A stretch of DNA of 64,000 nucleotides from Legionella longbeachae (GCF_004283175.1 NZ_RXNW01000006.1:1-64000); one strand, 5' to 3'; counted from the first letter of the stretch, positions 42,758 to 52,592 are shown. The notes: generated by a model from the letters alone, not told the origin. A program made the numbers and translations.

Positions 42758-43492
42758 TTAAGAAGAAATAAATTGAAAATTATATTTATATAATTTAAGG
42801 AAAGTACCATCTGACCAAAACTGCAAAATTATTGCATTGATTTGAGCCACTTTCAATTTATTGACAGGAAGTGTAGCAATCCCCAGTCCATTTCCTATTT
42901 TAAAGTGACGTTTTAATACCTTGGTATATTCTGGATATTGGGAATGGAGATACGATACTGTCAAATAGTTTCCAAATATAGCATCTATTTCGTTATTATA
43001 TAAGGCATTTACTAATTCAACCGGTCGTTGATAACCAATAATCGTATATTTACCAACTTTATTTTGAGATAAATAGTTTAGATATTCTCTTCCTTGTAAT
43101 ACGCCAATGCGTTTGGCCTCTAATTCATTGACGCTGCTAATGGGATTATCGATTTTTAATAAAAAGGCACCATCAGAAATCATGTAAGGCAAAGTAAAGA
43201 GATATTTACCTTCTCTGTCCGGAGTAATCACTAAAGCACCTATCGCAAAATCAATTTTGCCTGCATCTAAAGCAGATAATAAATCAAAATAGTGCATGGG
43301 CACATAGTGACAGTCCCATTGGAGACGACTACAAATAATATTCATTATATCTATATCAAGGCCTCTAACACCAATAATTTTGTCATTAACTGCATAAGGT
43401 GGATCATAGATGGGCGTACCAATTATAACAGCAGCCTTCACAGGAAGATGAAATGTAAGATAAATTAAGAAAATCCCGAAAATCCTTTTCAT
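42758..43492 (-). CDS. Periplasmic amino-acid-binding protein (SBP_bac_3)
   Basis: 244 aa. Signal peptide MKRIFGIFLIYLTFHLPVKA. The mature part is a family-3 solute-binding protein: GTPIYDPPYAVNDK, GLDIDIMNIIC, GKIDFAIGALVITPDREG and LPYMIS match the polar amino-acid binders such as ArtJ/HisJ. No permease or ATPase gene is adjacent, so it is an orphan here. It could bind an amino acid or a related metabolite. Confidence 0.85.
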   Translation of the reverse strand: MKRIFGIFLIYLTFHLPVKAAVIIGTPIYDPPYAVNDKIIGVRGLDIDIMNIICSRLQWDCHYVPMHYFDLLSALDAGKIDFAIGALVITPDREGKYLFTLPYMISDGAFLLKIDNPISSVNELEAKRIGVLQGREYLNYLSQNKVGKYTIIGYQRPVELVNALYNNEIDAIFGNYLTVSYLHSQYPEYTKVLKRHFKIGNGLGIATLPVNKLKVAQINAIILQFWSDGTFLKLYKYNFQFISS

Positions 43493-43590
43493 CTGTGGAC
43501 TATTGTAAATTTTTTATTAATTAAATAATAACCTCGGACCTAATAAATTTCAATTTTTTTCAGCGACTTAGAATTATTATTTTCGTGGCA

Positions 43591-43659
43591 AGGCTATTGC
43601 AGGGAAGCATGGCTCAGTAATTCCATGGTATTACCTCTGAGTTCCCTAGCGACGAGCCT
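43591..43659. ncRNA. Candidate structured RNA or palindromic element upstream of the lipoprotein gene
   Basis: Nested perfect stems: AGGCT (43591-43595) with AGCCT (43655-43659); GGGAA (43602-43606) with TTCCC (43642-43646); CTCA (43613-43616) with TGAG (43638-43641); GTAAT (43617-43621) with ATTAC (43630-43634). The element is richer in GC than the surrounding spacer and ends 81 bases before the lipoprotein ATG. It could be a leader RNA, an sRNA or a dispersed repeat. Confidence 0.4.
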
Positions 43660-43739
43660 AAGATTTATTCATGCTCATTGTGTACAAATTTGATTCATGT
43701 TTTATAATTAAAGTACAATAATTGAGCGAGGGAGCGAGC

Positions 43740-44003
43740 ATGAAAAAAACGATAATCGCAGTATTAGTACTTGTACCCACACTGCTTTTAAGCGGCTGTT
43801 ATGTCACTTCTTATCCAGGAGGATACTATTATAGCGGTTATTCTGGTTACTATCCAAACTATTACTACTCCGGATGGGGCGGTAATAACTGGTATGGCCG
43901 TAGCTGGAACACTGGGTGGCATGGCGGCGGCTGGCATGGCGGCGGTTGGCATGGCGGCGGCTGGCATGGCGGCGGTTGGCATGGCGGCGGTCACTGGCGT
44001 TAA
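43740..44003 (+). CDS. Small lipoprotein with WHGGG repeats
   Basis: 87 aa. Lipobox LLLSGC at residues about 15-20 (MKKTIIAVLVLVPTLLLSGC), so it is a lipid-anchored protein. The mature part is rich in Tyr, Gly, Ser and Trp, then five copies of W-H-G-G-G and the end HWR. The ATG at 43740 follows GAGGGAGCGAG. His-Gly-rich repeats can bind metals, but the function is unknown. The repeat tract is a perfect DNA tandem repeat (see 43917-43991). Confidence 0.85.
   Translation: MKKTIIAVLVLVPTLLLSGCYVTSYPGGYYYSGYSGYYPNYYYSGWGGNNWYGRSWNTGWHGGGWHGGGWHGGGWHGGGWHGGGHWR
43917..43991 (+). repeat. Tandem repeat, five 15-base units in the lipoprotein gene
   Basis: Five copies of TGGCATGGCGGCGG plus C or T. 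The last bases run C, T, C, T, T, so a 30-base pair of units was probably duplicated. The unit length keeps the reading frame, so copy number can change without truncation. Confidence 0.9.
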
Positions 44004-44015
44004 TAGATCACAGTT

Positions 44016-44044
44016 AGCCTAAATCCACTATCTGGATTTAGGCT
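44016..44044 (+). terminator. Hairpin after the lipoprotein gene
   Basis: AGCCTAAATCCA (44016-44027) pairs perfectly with TGGATTTAGGCT (44033-44044), 12 bp with a 5-base loop, 12 bases after the stop. The following T content is modest (TGAGTTCCATTCTT), so termination is likely but not ideal. It lies between convergent genes and could serve both. Confidence 0.55.
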
Positions 44045-44108
44045 TGAGTTCCATTCTTATGAAACTGAAGAAAACACTATTTTTAGTTGGAGTACGAATG
44101 ACACGGTC

Positions 44109-45641
44109 TTAATGATTTGGATGATTTTCTAATCCAGATTGCATGATGTAACACTTGGCTACGGAGTATTCTACTTCTTTTATTTCTTGGTAAGGTTCTG
44201 TTTTCTTTACTTCGAGATAACGACTTAATCGAGGTGACAATAACCACATCAATAAAGCGATAAATAAAGTCACGATACCAATACAAGCAAATACATGAGT
44301 ATAAATCATCAAGGAACCAACTCCTGGTTTAATTTGCTCAGGAAGTGCCGTATAAGAAGCAACCGTCGCACCAATGAATCCAGCTATAGCAGAAGTGAGA
44401 AACCACATGCCCATCACAAAACCTGCAATTTGTGCAGGTACTAATTCTGCAACCATGGCCACGCCCAAAGCAGAAACTAATAACTCACCAAGACTTTGGA
44501 GCAAGTAGCTTGTAATTAACCACCACGAAGAAACCATTCCATGTTCCGTATAAAAATAGCGGGCAAAAAAGAGCATTAGAAAACTCAATCCACACATGGT
44601 CATGCCTAAAGAAAATTTATAGGGAATTGAAATTATCACTCCTTTTTTATTGAATAGACGATAAAGGTAAGCCAAAACAGGACTCATCAATACAATCCAG
44701 ATAGGGTTTAATGCCTGGAAGCTTTGTGCATCAATGGTAATACCCAAAAACACAGGAGTAACGTTATGTACAGCAAATAAATTAAGTGAGGTCGGCATTT
44801 GCTGATATAATGTAAAGAAAATTACTGCTTCGACCATTAATGCTAAAGCAACCAACATGCGATTCCTTACCGCTTTATTTTCTTTACGTAGCATCAATAC
44901 GTAATAGCCGATGACCGCAAAGGTAATAAGCCAAAACAAATTTTTAGCGAGCATTACATGCTGCAATAAATATGCTGACAATTCTGTTAGAAAAACGATA
45001 CCCAAAAGGATTATTAACCAATCAAGTGAGGAGATTTCGCGCTTGTCTGCATCAGTATTAATATGAGCAACAAACTGGTGTTGCAACCAATAATTAGCTA
45101 ATCCTACTAATAAACCTATTGCGCTCATCATATAGGCATACGAATAACCATATTTACTGGAAATTGCAGGCCCTGCAAATAAAGCAATGATGCTTCCCAA
45201 ATTAATTGCCATATAATACAGAGTGAATCCCCCATGTAACCGGGGATCATTTTCTTCATAGCATTTTGCTAATAAATTCGAGGGGTTTGCCTTAAATAAA
45301 CCATTTCCTACACAAATTAAACCTAGTGCAAAAAATACATGTTCTTTATCAGTAATTGCTAATGAAAAATATCCCGCAGATAAAACCATAAGACCAAGAA
45401 CTATGGTACGTTTGGTACCTAATATCCTATCGCCTAAGTACCCACCAATAACTACCATTCCGTAAACAAGAGCCGAAAAAGCGCCAAATGTATAATATGA
45501 AACCGTATCTGTATATCCCAGGTAACGGATAAAAAAAAGTGTTAAAATGCCTTGTACTGTATAAAACCCAAACCTCTCCCATAATTCCAACATAAAAATC
45601 ATATGAAATGCGCGCGGTTGTTCACGAAGAATATTTACCAT
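44109..45641 (-). CDS. POT/PTR2 family peptide transporter
   Basis: 510 aa major-facilitator protein with about 12-14 TM helices. The POT motif ExxERF is present (LELWERFGFY), along with GGYLGDRILGTKRT and the FTLYYMAINLGS segment of the second PTR signature. It imports di- and tripeptides with protons, which suits an organism that feeds on amino acids. Monocistronic; the next gene on this strand is the binding protein at 42758. Confidence 0.92.
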   Translation of the reverse strand: MVNILREQPRAFHMIFMLELWERFGFYTVQGILTLFFIRYLGYTDTVSYYTFGAFSALVYGMVVIGGYLGDRILGTKRTIVLGLMVLSAGYFSLAITDKEHVFFALGLICVGNGLFKANPSNLLAKCYEENDPRLHGGFTLYYMAINLGSIIALFAGPAISSKYGYSYAYMMSAIGLLVGLANYWLQHQFVAHINTDADKREISSLDWLIILLGIVFLTELSAYLLQHVMLAKNLFWLITFAVIGYYVLMLRKENKAVRNRMLVALALMVEAVIFFTLYQQMPTSLNLFAVHNVTPVFLGITIDAQSFQALNPIWIVLMSPVLAYLYRLFNKKGVIISIPYKFSLGMTMCGLSFLMLFFARYFYTEHGMVSSWWLITSYLLQSLGELLVSALGVAMVAELVPAQIAGFVMGMWFLTSAIAGFIGATVASYTALPEQIKPGVGSLMIYTHVFACIGIVTLFIALLMWLLSPRLSRYLEVKKTEPYQEIKEVEYSVAKCYIMQSGLENHPNH

Positions 45642-46019
45642 AAGCGTTCTTCCTTAAAGGGTAAATTTTTTGAAATCCAGAAAAACAGCCAGGCTGCATA
45701 GTTAGCAAGATAAGGATGTTGCAAAACAGTATTTTTTGGAATTTTTTATGAACCCAAGAGCTAACTTTACGGTTAAAAAATTCAAAAAATTTAGTAGGTT
45801 AAATTCCTTATAGTGCGTTATACGAATTTGCTGTTCTTTCTAAGCTAAAGTAAAGGAGTTTTAATTTTTTTGCAATAGACCACATAATCTCAAAACAGCA
45901 TAACCACCTAAAAATAGAGTAAATTTTTAAGAAGAGGGCTTGGAAGTGCTTGCTAATTCATCTCAAACTCAACTATATTTCACATAAAGATTTAATGAAA
46001 TGCGATAAAAATAATCATC
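45642..46019. other. Divergent gap between POT transporter and patatin gene
   Basis: 378 bases, AT-rich. It must hold promoters for both genes. I see no consensus promoter, RNA or repeat that I would defend; A- and T-tracts are common (for example about 45728-45755). Confidence 0.45.
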
Positions 46020-47132
46020 ATGTCTAAAAAAGCCATTTATTTAGCTGGAGGCGGTGCCCGCGGCGCTTATCAGGCAGGTGTCCTAAAAGCGATTGGCCAG
46101 ATATTACAAGTTAAAACACTTCCATTTGATGTAGTCAGTGGAGTTAGCGTAGGCAGTATTAATGCCGTTGTACTTGCTGAAAATGCGGATGATTTCCCCA
46201 CCGCCCTTGATAAACTCGAAACCATGTGGAGTGAAATCCATTGTCAACAGATCTATAAAGCCAGCAACTTTGCGTTAGGCAAATCAGTAGTACGAAATAT
46301 GAGTGCGATGATGGTTAAACAGCGTCAGGCAGCCCATTTATTGGATACAACCCCACTGCGACAACTGATTGAAGAAGGTCTTGATTTCACCAAAATTACC
46401 CAAAATATAGCCAATGGAACACTCAATGCACTGGAAATAATTAGTAATTGCTATGAAACACGTCAAACAATTTCTTTTTACGAACATAGTAATCCTGAGT
46501 TTATTGATTGGAATTACCCACGGCATAGCAGTAAGCGCGCCAACATTAAGGCGGAACATATATTGGCTTCCAGCGCCTTACCCTTATTTTTCCCTACAGT
46601 ACTGCTTGATGGGTTTCATTATGGCGATGGAAGTATTGGCTTAGCAGCACCACTTCGTGGCGCCATTCGTTTTGAAGTAGATAAAATTTTAATTTTAGGA
46701 ACACGGGCCATACCTACATTTGTGGAACAGGAACATTTACGTAATAACGACGATATTCCCTTTTCACATATTTTTGGAAACATGCTAAACGCACTTTTTC
46801 TAGATAATCTTGACCGTGATATAGAGATGGTAAATCGAATGAACGAAATTGCCATGCTCCTGTCCATCTGGAAAAAACGTCGTTCTCCTTGGCGGCCTAT
46901 TACCACATTGCACCTGCGCCCCAGTAAAGATTTAGCGCCTTTAGCACAAGGACATTTTAATGCCTTACCCACATTATTGAGATATTTGCTTAATTTTTTA
47001 GGTGAAAAAAAGCACTCTGGTGATCTTCTCAGCTTTGTTCTTTTCGAACAAGATTTCACAAGAGAGATTCTTCAATTAGGTTTTCAAGATACGATGAACA
47101 ACGCAAAAGAGGTAGCTGCATTCTTTGAGTAA
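46020..47132 (+). CDS. Patatin-like phospholipase
   Basis: 370 aa. Catalytic dyad Ser43 (GVSVGSINA, a GxSxG motif) and Asp203 (YGDGSIG; the usual DGG/DGA is DGS here). Oxyanion hole GGGARGAYQAG at 10-20. No signal peptide. Patatin lipases are numerous in Legionella, some of them Dot/Icm effectors (VipD, VpdA family), but this one looks more like the housekeeping RssA type with an extra C-terminal part (about 260-370). The RBS is weak. Confidence 0.87.
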   Translation: MSKKAIYLAGGGARGAYQAGVLKAIGQILQVKTLPFDVVSGVSVGSINAVVLAENADDFPTALDKLETMWSEIHCQQIYKASNFALGKSVVRNMSAMMVKQRQAAHLLDTTPLRQLIEEGLDFTKITQNIANGTLNALEIISNCYETRQTISFYEHSNPEFIDWNYPRHSSKRANIKAEHILASSALPLFFPTVLLDGFHYGDGSIGLAAPLRGAIRFEVDKILILGTRAIPTFVEQEHLRNNDDIPFSHIFGNMLNALFLDNLDRDIEMVNRMNEIAMLLSIWKKRRSPWRPITTLHLRPSKDLAPLAQGHFNALPTLLRYLLNFLGEKKHSGDLLSFVLFEQDFTREILQLGFQDTMNNAKEVAAFFE

Positions 47133-47195
47133 CCTTTATGGATTAACTGTTTAATGTTAGCTCCAAACGAGCCTAAATTAAAAAACGCTCGTGGA

Positions 47196-48014
47196 TTATG
47201 AGCGCAAAAATCTCAAAACATCTTTAGTCTCAGGGTGAGTTCCATGCCAAATGTAAAATGCTTCTGCAGCTTGTTCTACCAGCATCCCTAAACCATCCAC
47301 TGCATCGCAACCCAAGTTTCTAGCATATTGAACAAAAGTTGTTATTCCCTGATGTTTGTAAGACAAATCATAACAAAACGGTTTTGCAGTCATACATTCC
47401 AGAGGCAAAGCAACAAACTCTTCCGTCAAACTTGCAGAAGTGGCATTAATAACCATATCAACCCCCCCTTCAACTTCATGAAGATTGATACATTGAGCTT
47501 GTGGAAAATCCAGCTGCAACGCTGCTGCTTTCGCAGGCGTGCGATTGGCTATAATGAGTGTTGCAGGATGTTCGTTTAATAATGGATGAATAATCCCTCG
47601 TGCAGCCCCTCCTGCCCCCAAGATTAATATGCGCTTGTTTTGTACCGAGAGGTAACGGCTCAAATCGCGAATAAAACCAATGCCATCGGTATTATCTGCA
47701 TGTAGTTGCCCTTCTTTTATCCATAACGTATTTGCTGCTCCAGCTTGCTGACAGCGGGGACTCTGTTGTTGTGCCATTGCAAAGGCGCGTTGTTTAAAAG
47801 GTAAGGTAACATTAAGTCCCTTGCCTTCTTGATTAAAAAAATCCATCACTTGTTGTTCAAAGGTTCTATCTTCTGCTTTTATTTTTTCATAAGTTATTGA
47901 AACATTGCTTTGCTTGGCAAAATAATGATGAATGATTGGGGATAGACTATGTGCGATGGGATTACCGATAACTGCATAACGCTGAGACAATTCACTCTCC
48001 ATTTTATTACTCAT
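47196..48014 (-). CDS. aroE: Shikimate dehydrogenase
   Basis: 272 aa. NADPH-dependent reduction of 3-dehydroshikimate. Substrate-binding [25 protein letters not shown] with the catalytic Lys, NTDGIGF with Asp, NADP motif GAGGAARGI and the NRT loop that favours NADPH. A second ATG at 48002 is also possible as start. Confidence 0.96.
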   Translation of the reverse strand: MSNKMESELSQRYAVIGNPIAHSLSPIIHHYFAKQSNVSITYEKIKAEDRTFEQQVMDFFNQEGKGLNVTLPFKQRAFAMAQQQSPRCQQAGAANTLWIKEGQLHADNTDGIGFIRDLSRYLSVQNKRILILGAGGAARGIIHPLLNEHPATLIIANRTPAKAAALQLDFPQAQCINLHEVEGGVDMVINATSASLTEEFVALPLECMTAKPFCYDLSYKHQGITTFVQYARNLGCDAVDGLGMLVEQAAEAFYIWHGTHPETKDVLRFLRS

Positions 48015-48293
48015 TCTAGAAGGTACATGACGATGGGCTCAATAGTATCAGAAACATGGTTGAATCATCACGACACCCTAAAAATTTTTGATCTAATTTT
48101 ACATGATACCCCCTCGCAGTAGTTTTTTCAGGACTTTAGTCCTACAGATACTGACACATAGAAGAATCCTTTAACTTTTCTTGCAAAAATACATAATTTT
48201 ACAATAATTAAAATAAACCCTCCTTTTTCGTATCATCTTTTGCTGTCATAAAGTGATTACGAATAACATTAAATTTGAATTAAGGAAAATTCA

Positions 48294-48920
48294 ATGAGCG
48301 ATTTTTCCGAACAAGAAATAAATATCTTAAGAAACAGCCCATTGTTGAAACATTTATCTGAAAAAAACTATCAGTTGTTCATGGCTATTTCTTCCAGGGC
48401 TACTTTTGGAAAAGGCGATCTCTTACTTAAAGAGGGGGAGATAAGTGATGATTTCTTTATTATTATTTCAGGAACTGTTGGTCTTTATAAGAAAGAGAAC
48501 GAGTGTTCTGATCCTGAGTTTATAGAAACACTAGCTATGGGCGAAACGATTGATGAAATGAGGGCCATTCAAAATCGTACTTGTGCGCTTACAGTAATCG
48601 CTAATGAGTCGGTTGTTGTACTGCATACTTCGATTAGTCAATTACATGCTTTAGAAAATCAACGCTGCCATAAAGTTATTGTTGAAGCCATTATTAAAAT
48701 TATTAGTGACCGATTATTTCACAGTAATGAAACCATTTTAAATAAGATTCATGAGCAAAAAAGACAAAACAAGCAACTTCTCTTTTCTCTCTTTAGCATG
48801 CTTGTGCTAATTATTTTCTTATGTGAATTGGGTATAGGACTTTATTATAAGTTGAACCCTATGGATTTTTGTAATTGGATTAGTGCGCTTCCTGCTGAAA
48901 GCGCAAAAGTTTCGTTATAG
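48294..48920 (+). CDS. Cyclic-nucleotide-binding-domain protein with C-terminal membrane anchor
   Basis: 208 aa. A cNMP-binding (Crp-like) domain covers about 12-125 (KGDLLLKEGEISDDFFIIISG is the typical start, shown here as KGDLLLKEGE). The phosphate-binding segment is GETIDEMRAIQNRTCALTV, where the usual FGE and A are altered, so cyclic nucleotide binding is uncertain. There is no helix-turn-helix. A single TM helix is at about 162-186. Legionella species have several such proteins, and its role is unknown. Confidence 0.8.
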   Translation: MSDFSEQEINILRNSPLLKHLSEKNYQLFMAISSRATFGKGDLLLKEGEISDDFFIIISGTVGLYKKENECSDPEFIETLAMGETIDEMRAIQNRTCALTVIANESVVVLHTSISQLHALENQRCHKVIVEAIIKIISDRLFHSNETILNKIHEQKRQNKQLLFSLFSMLVLIIFLCELGIGLYYKLNPMDFCNWISALPAESAKVSL

Positions 48921-49107
48921 ATGCTTAAAACATCATCGAGTGCCAAGCCGTTTCTGATATTCTGAATTAAAATGAAGAGTATTCATAGCAGGCTTATTAC
49001 CTTTGGGGAGCGCTGGTTCTAAATGTACCATTCCACTCATTCAGGGTTGCAATCAACGCCCTTTGCCATCAATGGTCTTAACATACAACTCAAAACCATA
49101 CTCCTAC

Positions 49108-49485
49108 TTAGCCAACACGCTTTTTCGCCAGGTTCCAAATATACATCAATTCATCGAAAGATTGTCCCTGTAGGTTATTTAATTTTTTTTCTTTTGCAAC
49201 TGCCTTCACAGCCTGCAATCTATGCTCAAATTTATCTAATGCTTTTTTAAGCGTCTCTTGAGGAGAAAATTGACAATAAACACATAAGGAGAATACCGCA
49301 TGCAGGAGGTCACCAATTTCTTCTTGTAGCTCAGATTGGTTCAGGTTTTGTTTTGACTGTAAATGTTCCGAAATTTCCATACATTCACTTTGAATTTGCT
49401 CCATAATTTGAGTAGTCGTTTCCCATTGAAAGCCAAAATCAGCAGCCTCTTGCTCTAACAATAATACTTGTTCCAATAAATTCAT
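49108..49485 (-). CDS. MazG-like nucleotide pyrophosphohydrolase
   Basis: 125 aa, one all-alpha MazG domain, half the length of E. coli MazG (263). Metal-binding motif ELQEEIGDLLHAV carries the EExxD pattern; the C-terminus resembles MazG (KFEHRLQAVKAVAKE, SFDELMYIWNLAKK). It would hydrolyse NTPs, possibly house-cleaning. AGAGGTGG precedes the ATG. Confidence 0.8.
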   Translation of the reverse strand: MNLLEQVLLLEQEAADFGFQWETTTQIMEQIQSECMEISEHLQSKQNLNQSELQEEIGDLLHAVFSLCVYCQFSPQETLKKALDKFEHRLQAVKAVAKEKKLNNLQGQSFDELMYIWNLAKKRVG

Positions 49486-49619
49486 TTACCACCTCTATAT
49501 GAAGGAAAACATATCTTACTTTTGCGATGCAATTTTGATAATGATTCATGCGAATTCGATATCTTTTTTATGTTTTATAACAAAAGTATTGATTGAAATT
49601 TAAACCTCTAAGTTATTGC

Positions 49620-49738
49620 GGAAACTGACGAAACCGAGAATCTCAGGATGGGAATATCCCCTCTGCGCAAGCGGAGAAGTTCCGATCAGAGGAATGCTGT
49701 AAGGCAAAGAGCAAAGTTAATTGCTCCTGTACCTTACA
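49620..49738. ncRNA. Candidate small RNA in the pepN-mazG gap
   Basis: A compact segment in a 299-base gap with no ORF. TGTAAGG (49698-49704) pairs with CCTTACA (49732-49738), and inside it AGCAA (49710-49714) with TTGCT (49721-49725). Upstream GGA occurs five times in about 75 bases (GCGGAAAC, CAGGATGGGA, GCGGAGAA, GAGGAATG). That density resembles CsrA-titrating sRNAs (RsmY/Z), but no UvrY/LetA box or terminator was found. Confidence 0.3.
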
Positions 49739-49784
49739 CTTATGTGCTTTTGCGAAGGGTAGCACCCCCTGTTGCAAAGACAAC

Positions 49785-52370
49785 TTAAAGATGTTCCAAA
49801 CTTTTGGAAACTACTTCACCTAAATCACGCGACAAGCTCTGCTTCGCTAATCTTTCTAACTGATTGTGCATTAAATTCTGCCTGGATTTATCATAACGCT
49901 GCCACCTCGTAAATGGATTGGCGACACGCGCTGCAATTTGTGGATTAATCTTATCCAGAGTCATTAATATATCGGCTAAAAAGCTATATCCACTGCCATC
50001 AACAGCATGAAAATTACGTGGATTTGCCATACAAAATGCGCTTACTAAAGCTCGAACTTTATTAGGATTTTTAATATTAAACGCAGCATGTTGTAATAGG
50101 GTTTTGACGTGAGTTAAGGCATCTGGGAGCTCACTAGTCGCTTGTATTGTGAACCATTTATCCAAAACCAATTCATCTTTAGCCCATTGTTTATAAAAAT
50201 CCTCAACTGCCTGCTCACGTAATCCCTGGTTAGTACAATTGGCTAATAAAGAAAAGCTCGCTATCTGATCCGTCATGGTTTGTGCAGATATAAATTGCTG
50301 TTGGCAAATATCTAAAGCATTGGCTTCCTTTGCTTTCATCATGAGCCACAAACAGATGTTACGTAGTTTTCTACGGCCATAAGCTATGCCATGTATCTGA
50401 TGATCTTCTGCTTGCCACAACTGCTGATAAAGTGTTTGTGCCGAATCATACAAATACCACCCCAATTGTTGACGGAAAAAATCACGGGCAGTCTCCACTG
50501 CACCCACGTCAACAGAATTTAATGTTGCTGCAACTTCTTCAAAACCAGGAGGGGTCAATAGTTCTGCACGTAAATCAGCATCTAATGACTCATCCAGTAA
50601 GACATGTTTGAATGCTGCACTCAAGGCCGAAGGAATTTGCCAGGTATTTGATGGCTGTTCTAAATAATCCTTAATACAACTCAATACAAGACTCTGAGCA
50701 GCATCCCATTTAGCATACCCATCTGTTTCATATCGCAGCAAGAATAGTAAATCTTCTTGGCTTAGATTATGTTTCAATTTGATAGGGGCAGAAAAACCTC
50801 TTAATAAGGAGAAAACCGGTTTTTCGCTTAAATCAGAAAAACTAAAACTTTGCTCTGCTTCCTTTAACTCCAATATTTCTCTATCTATAGGCATCATATG
50901 ACCTTGAGAATTAAAAAAAGCAATACGAATAGGAATATGAAATGGTTTCTTATGATGACATTCAGGCGTAGGAGGACAATGTTGTTGCATCTTTAAAGTT
51001 AATTTACCCTTTTCATAAGAACTGACTACCGTAACTTCAGGGGTTCCTGCCTGGCTATACCATCGTTTAAATTGGGTTAGGTCTACTTGATTCGCATCTT
51101 CCATTGCCGCAACAAAATCATCAATAGTAACAGCTTGGCCATCATGGCGTTCAAAATACAAGTCCATACCTCTTCGAAATCCCTCTTTTCCAAGTAAAGT
51201 ATGTTGCATACGAATTACTTCGGCACCTTTATTATAAACGGTTGCCGTATAAAAATTATTTATTTCCTGGTAGGAATCTGGTCGCACTGGATGTGCCATT
51301 GAACCAGCATCCTCAGGAAATTGTGCGCTTCTTAATACCCGCACATCCATAATGCGATTCACATCACGTGAATTCATATCACAAGAAAATTCTTGATCCC
51401 GAAAAACAGTTAATCCTTCTTTTAGACTTAATTGAAACCAATCCCGACATGTAACCCGATTACCTGTCCAATTATGAAAATATTCATGAGCAACCACACC
51501 TTCAACATCAGCAAAATCTTGATCAGTTGCTGTATCAGGACGAACGAGAATGTATTTAGAATTAAAAATATTTAATCCTTTATTCTCCATTGCCCCCATA
51601 TTGAAATCACTGACGGCTACGATCATGAAGATATCCAAATCATATTCTCTCCCATAGACCTCTTCATCCCAACGCATGGCATTTTTCAATGATTTCATTG
51701 CATGAGCACATTTATCCTCGTTTCCGGGTTCAACATAAATGTGCAAATCAATAGCCCTTCCAGAACAGGTAACAAATTGATCGCTAACCTGAGCTAACTT
51801 ACCCGCCACCAAAGCAAATAAATAAGAAGGCTTTTTAAAAGGATCATTCCAAATCACCCAATGACGTCCATCAGCCAAGGCACCTGAATCGACTAAATTT
51901 CCATTAGATAACAAAATAGGATACTGTTTTTTATCCGCCGTGATACGAGTAGTATACGTTGCTAATACATCAGGACGATCCGGAAAGTAGGTGATCCGTC
52001 TAAAACCCTCTGCTTCGCACTGGGTACAAAATAAGTGGTTGGAGCGATACAATCCGGATAATTTTGTATTATTTTGTGGATAAATACGCGTTACTACAGT
52101 TAAGGTCAACTCATCAGGACAATTTTCTATAATGAGTGCCTCAGATTGCAAGGTATAGGCAGAAGGTTCTAGTTTTTGACCGTTCAAATGCAGACTTACT
52201 AACTCCAATTCATCGCCATATAAATGCAATGGACCTTTGTGGCGACGGACTAATTTAAGTTCGTTACTCACCAATACATGATCATCATATAAGTCAAAAT
52301 TTAAATTTACAGTATCTACTGTAAAAAAAGGAGCCTGGTAATTTTTCAAAAAAACAGTGGTGTTTGGCAT
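49785..52370 (-). CDS. pepN: Aminopeptidase N
   Basis: 861 aa M1 zinc metallopeptidase that removes N-terminal residues from peptides. Exopeptidase motif GAMEN (NMGAMENKGLN) and zinc motif HEYFH-x18-E (VAHEYFHNWTGNRV) are intact. C-terminal alpha-helical domain present, as in gammaproteobacterial PepN (about 870 aa). Monocistronic. Confidence 0.97.
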   Translation of the reverse strand: MPNTTVFLKNYQAPFFTVDTVNLNFDLYDDHVLVSNELKLVRRHKGPLHLYGDELELVSLHLNGQKLEPSAYTLQSEALIIENCPDELTLTVVTRIYPQNNTKLSGLYRSNHLFCTQCEAEGFRRITYFPDRPDVLATYTTRITADKKQYPILLSNGNLVDSGALADGRHWVIWNDPFKKPSYLFALVAGKLAQVSDQFVTCSGRAIDLHIYVEPGNEDKCAHAMKSLKNAMRWDEEVYGREYDLDIFMIVAVSDFNMGAMENKGLNIFNSKYILVRPDTATDQDFADVEGVVAHEYFHNWTGNRVTCRDWFQLSLKEGLTVFRDQEFSCDMNSRDVNRIMDVRVLRSAQFPEDAGSMAHPVRPDSYQEINNFYTATVYNKGAEVIRMQHTLLGKEGFRRGMDLYFERHDGQAVTIDDFVAAMEDANQVDLTQFKRWYSQAGTPEVTVVSSYEKGKLTLKMQQHCPPTPECHHKKPFHIPIRIAFFNSQGHMMPIDREILELKEAEQSFSFSDLSEKPVFSLLRGFSAPIKLKHNLSQEDLLFLLRYETDGYAKWDAAQSLVLSCIKDYLEQPSNTWQIPSALSAAFKHVLLDESLDADLRAELLTPPGFEEVAATLNSVDVGAVETARDFFRQQLGWYLYDSAQTLYQQLWQAEDHQIHGIAYGRRKLRNICLWLMMKAKEANALDICQQQFISAQTMTDQIASFSLLANCTNQGLREQAVEDFYKQWAKDELVLDKWFTIQATSELPDALTHVKTLLQHAAFNIKNPNKVRALVSAFCMANPRNFHAVDGSGYSFLADILMTLDKINPQIAARVANPFTRWQRYDKSRQNLMHNQLERLAKQSLSRDLGEVVSKSLEHL

Positions 52371-52592
52371 GATTATGACATCCTTTGCGAAAAAGCGATT
52401 AATTTATTGAGTTATATAAAAATTTACTTAGTTTAGCCTATAATAATTATAAAGGGGTAGCTTCTTAGATCAAACATTACTAAGAGTGAGAAGTTAACTA
52501 AAAACATTTATTGCTTTTATCCGCTAGAAGTATTAAATGTAAAGAAACATATGTTTATATCCTTCACCAGGATATGTAAAAGGGGATGGCAC

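Noticed and set aside
43788-44022. Alternative ORFs across the WHGGG repeats on both strands
   Set aside because: They are shadows produced by the 15-base repeat, which is open in several frames; the lipoprotein frame has a lipobox and RBS.
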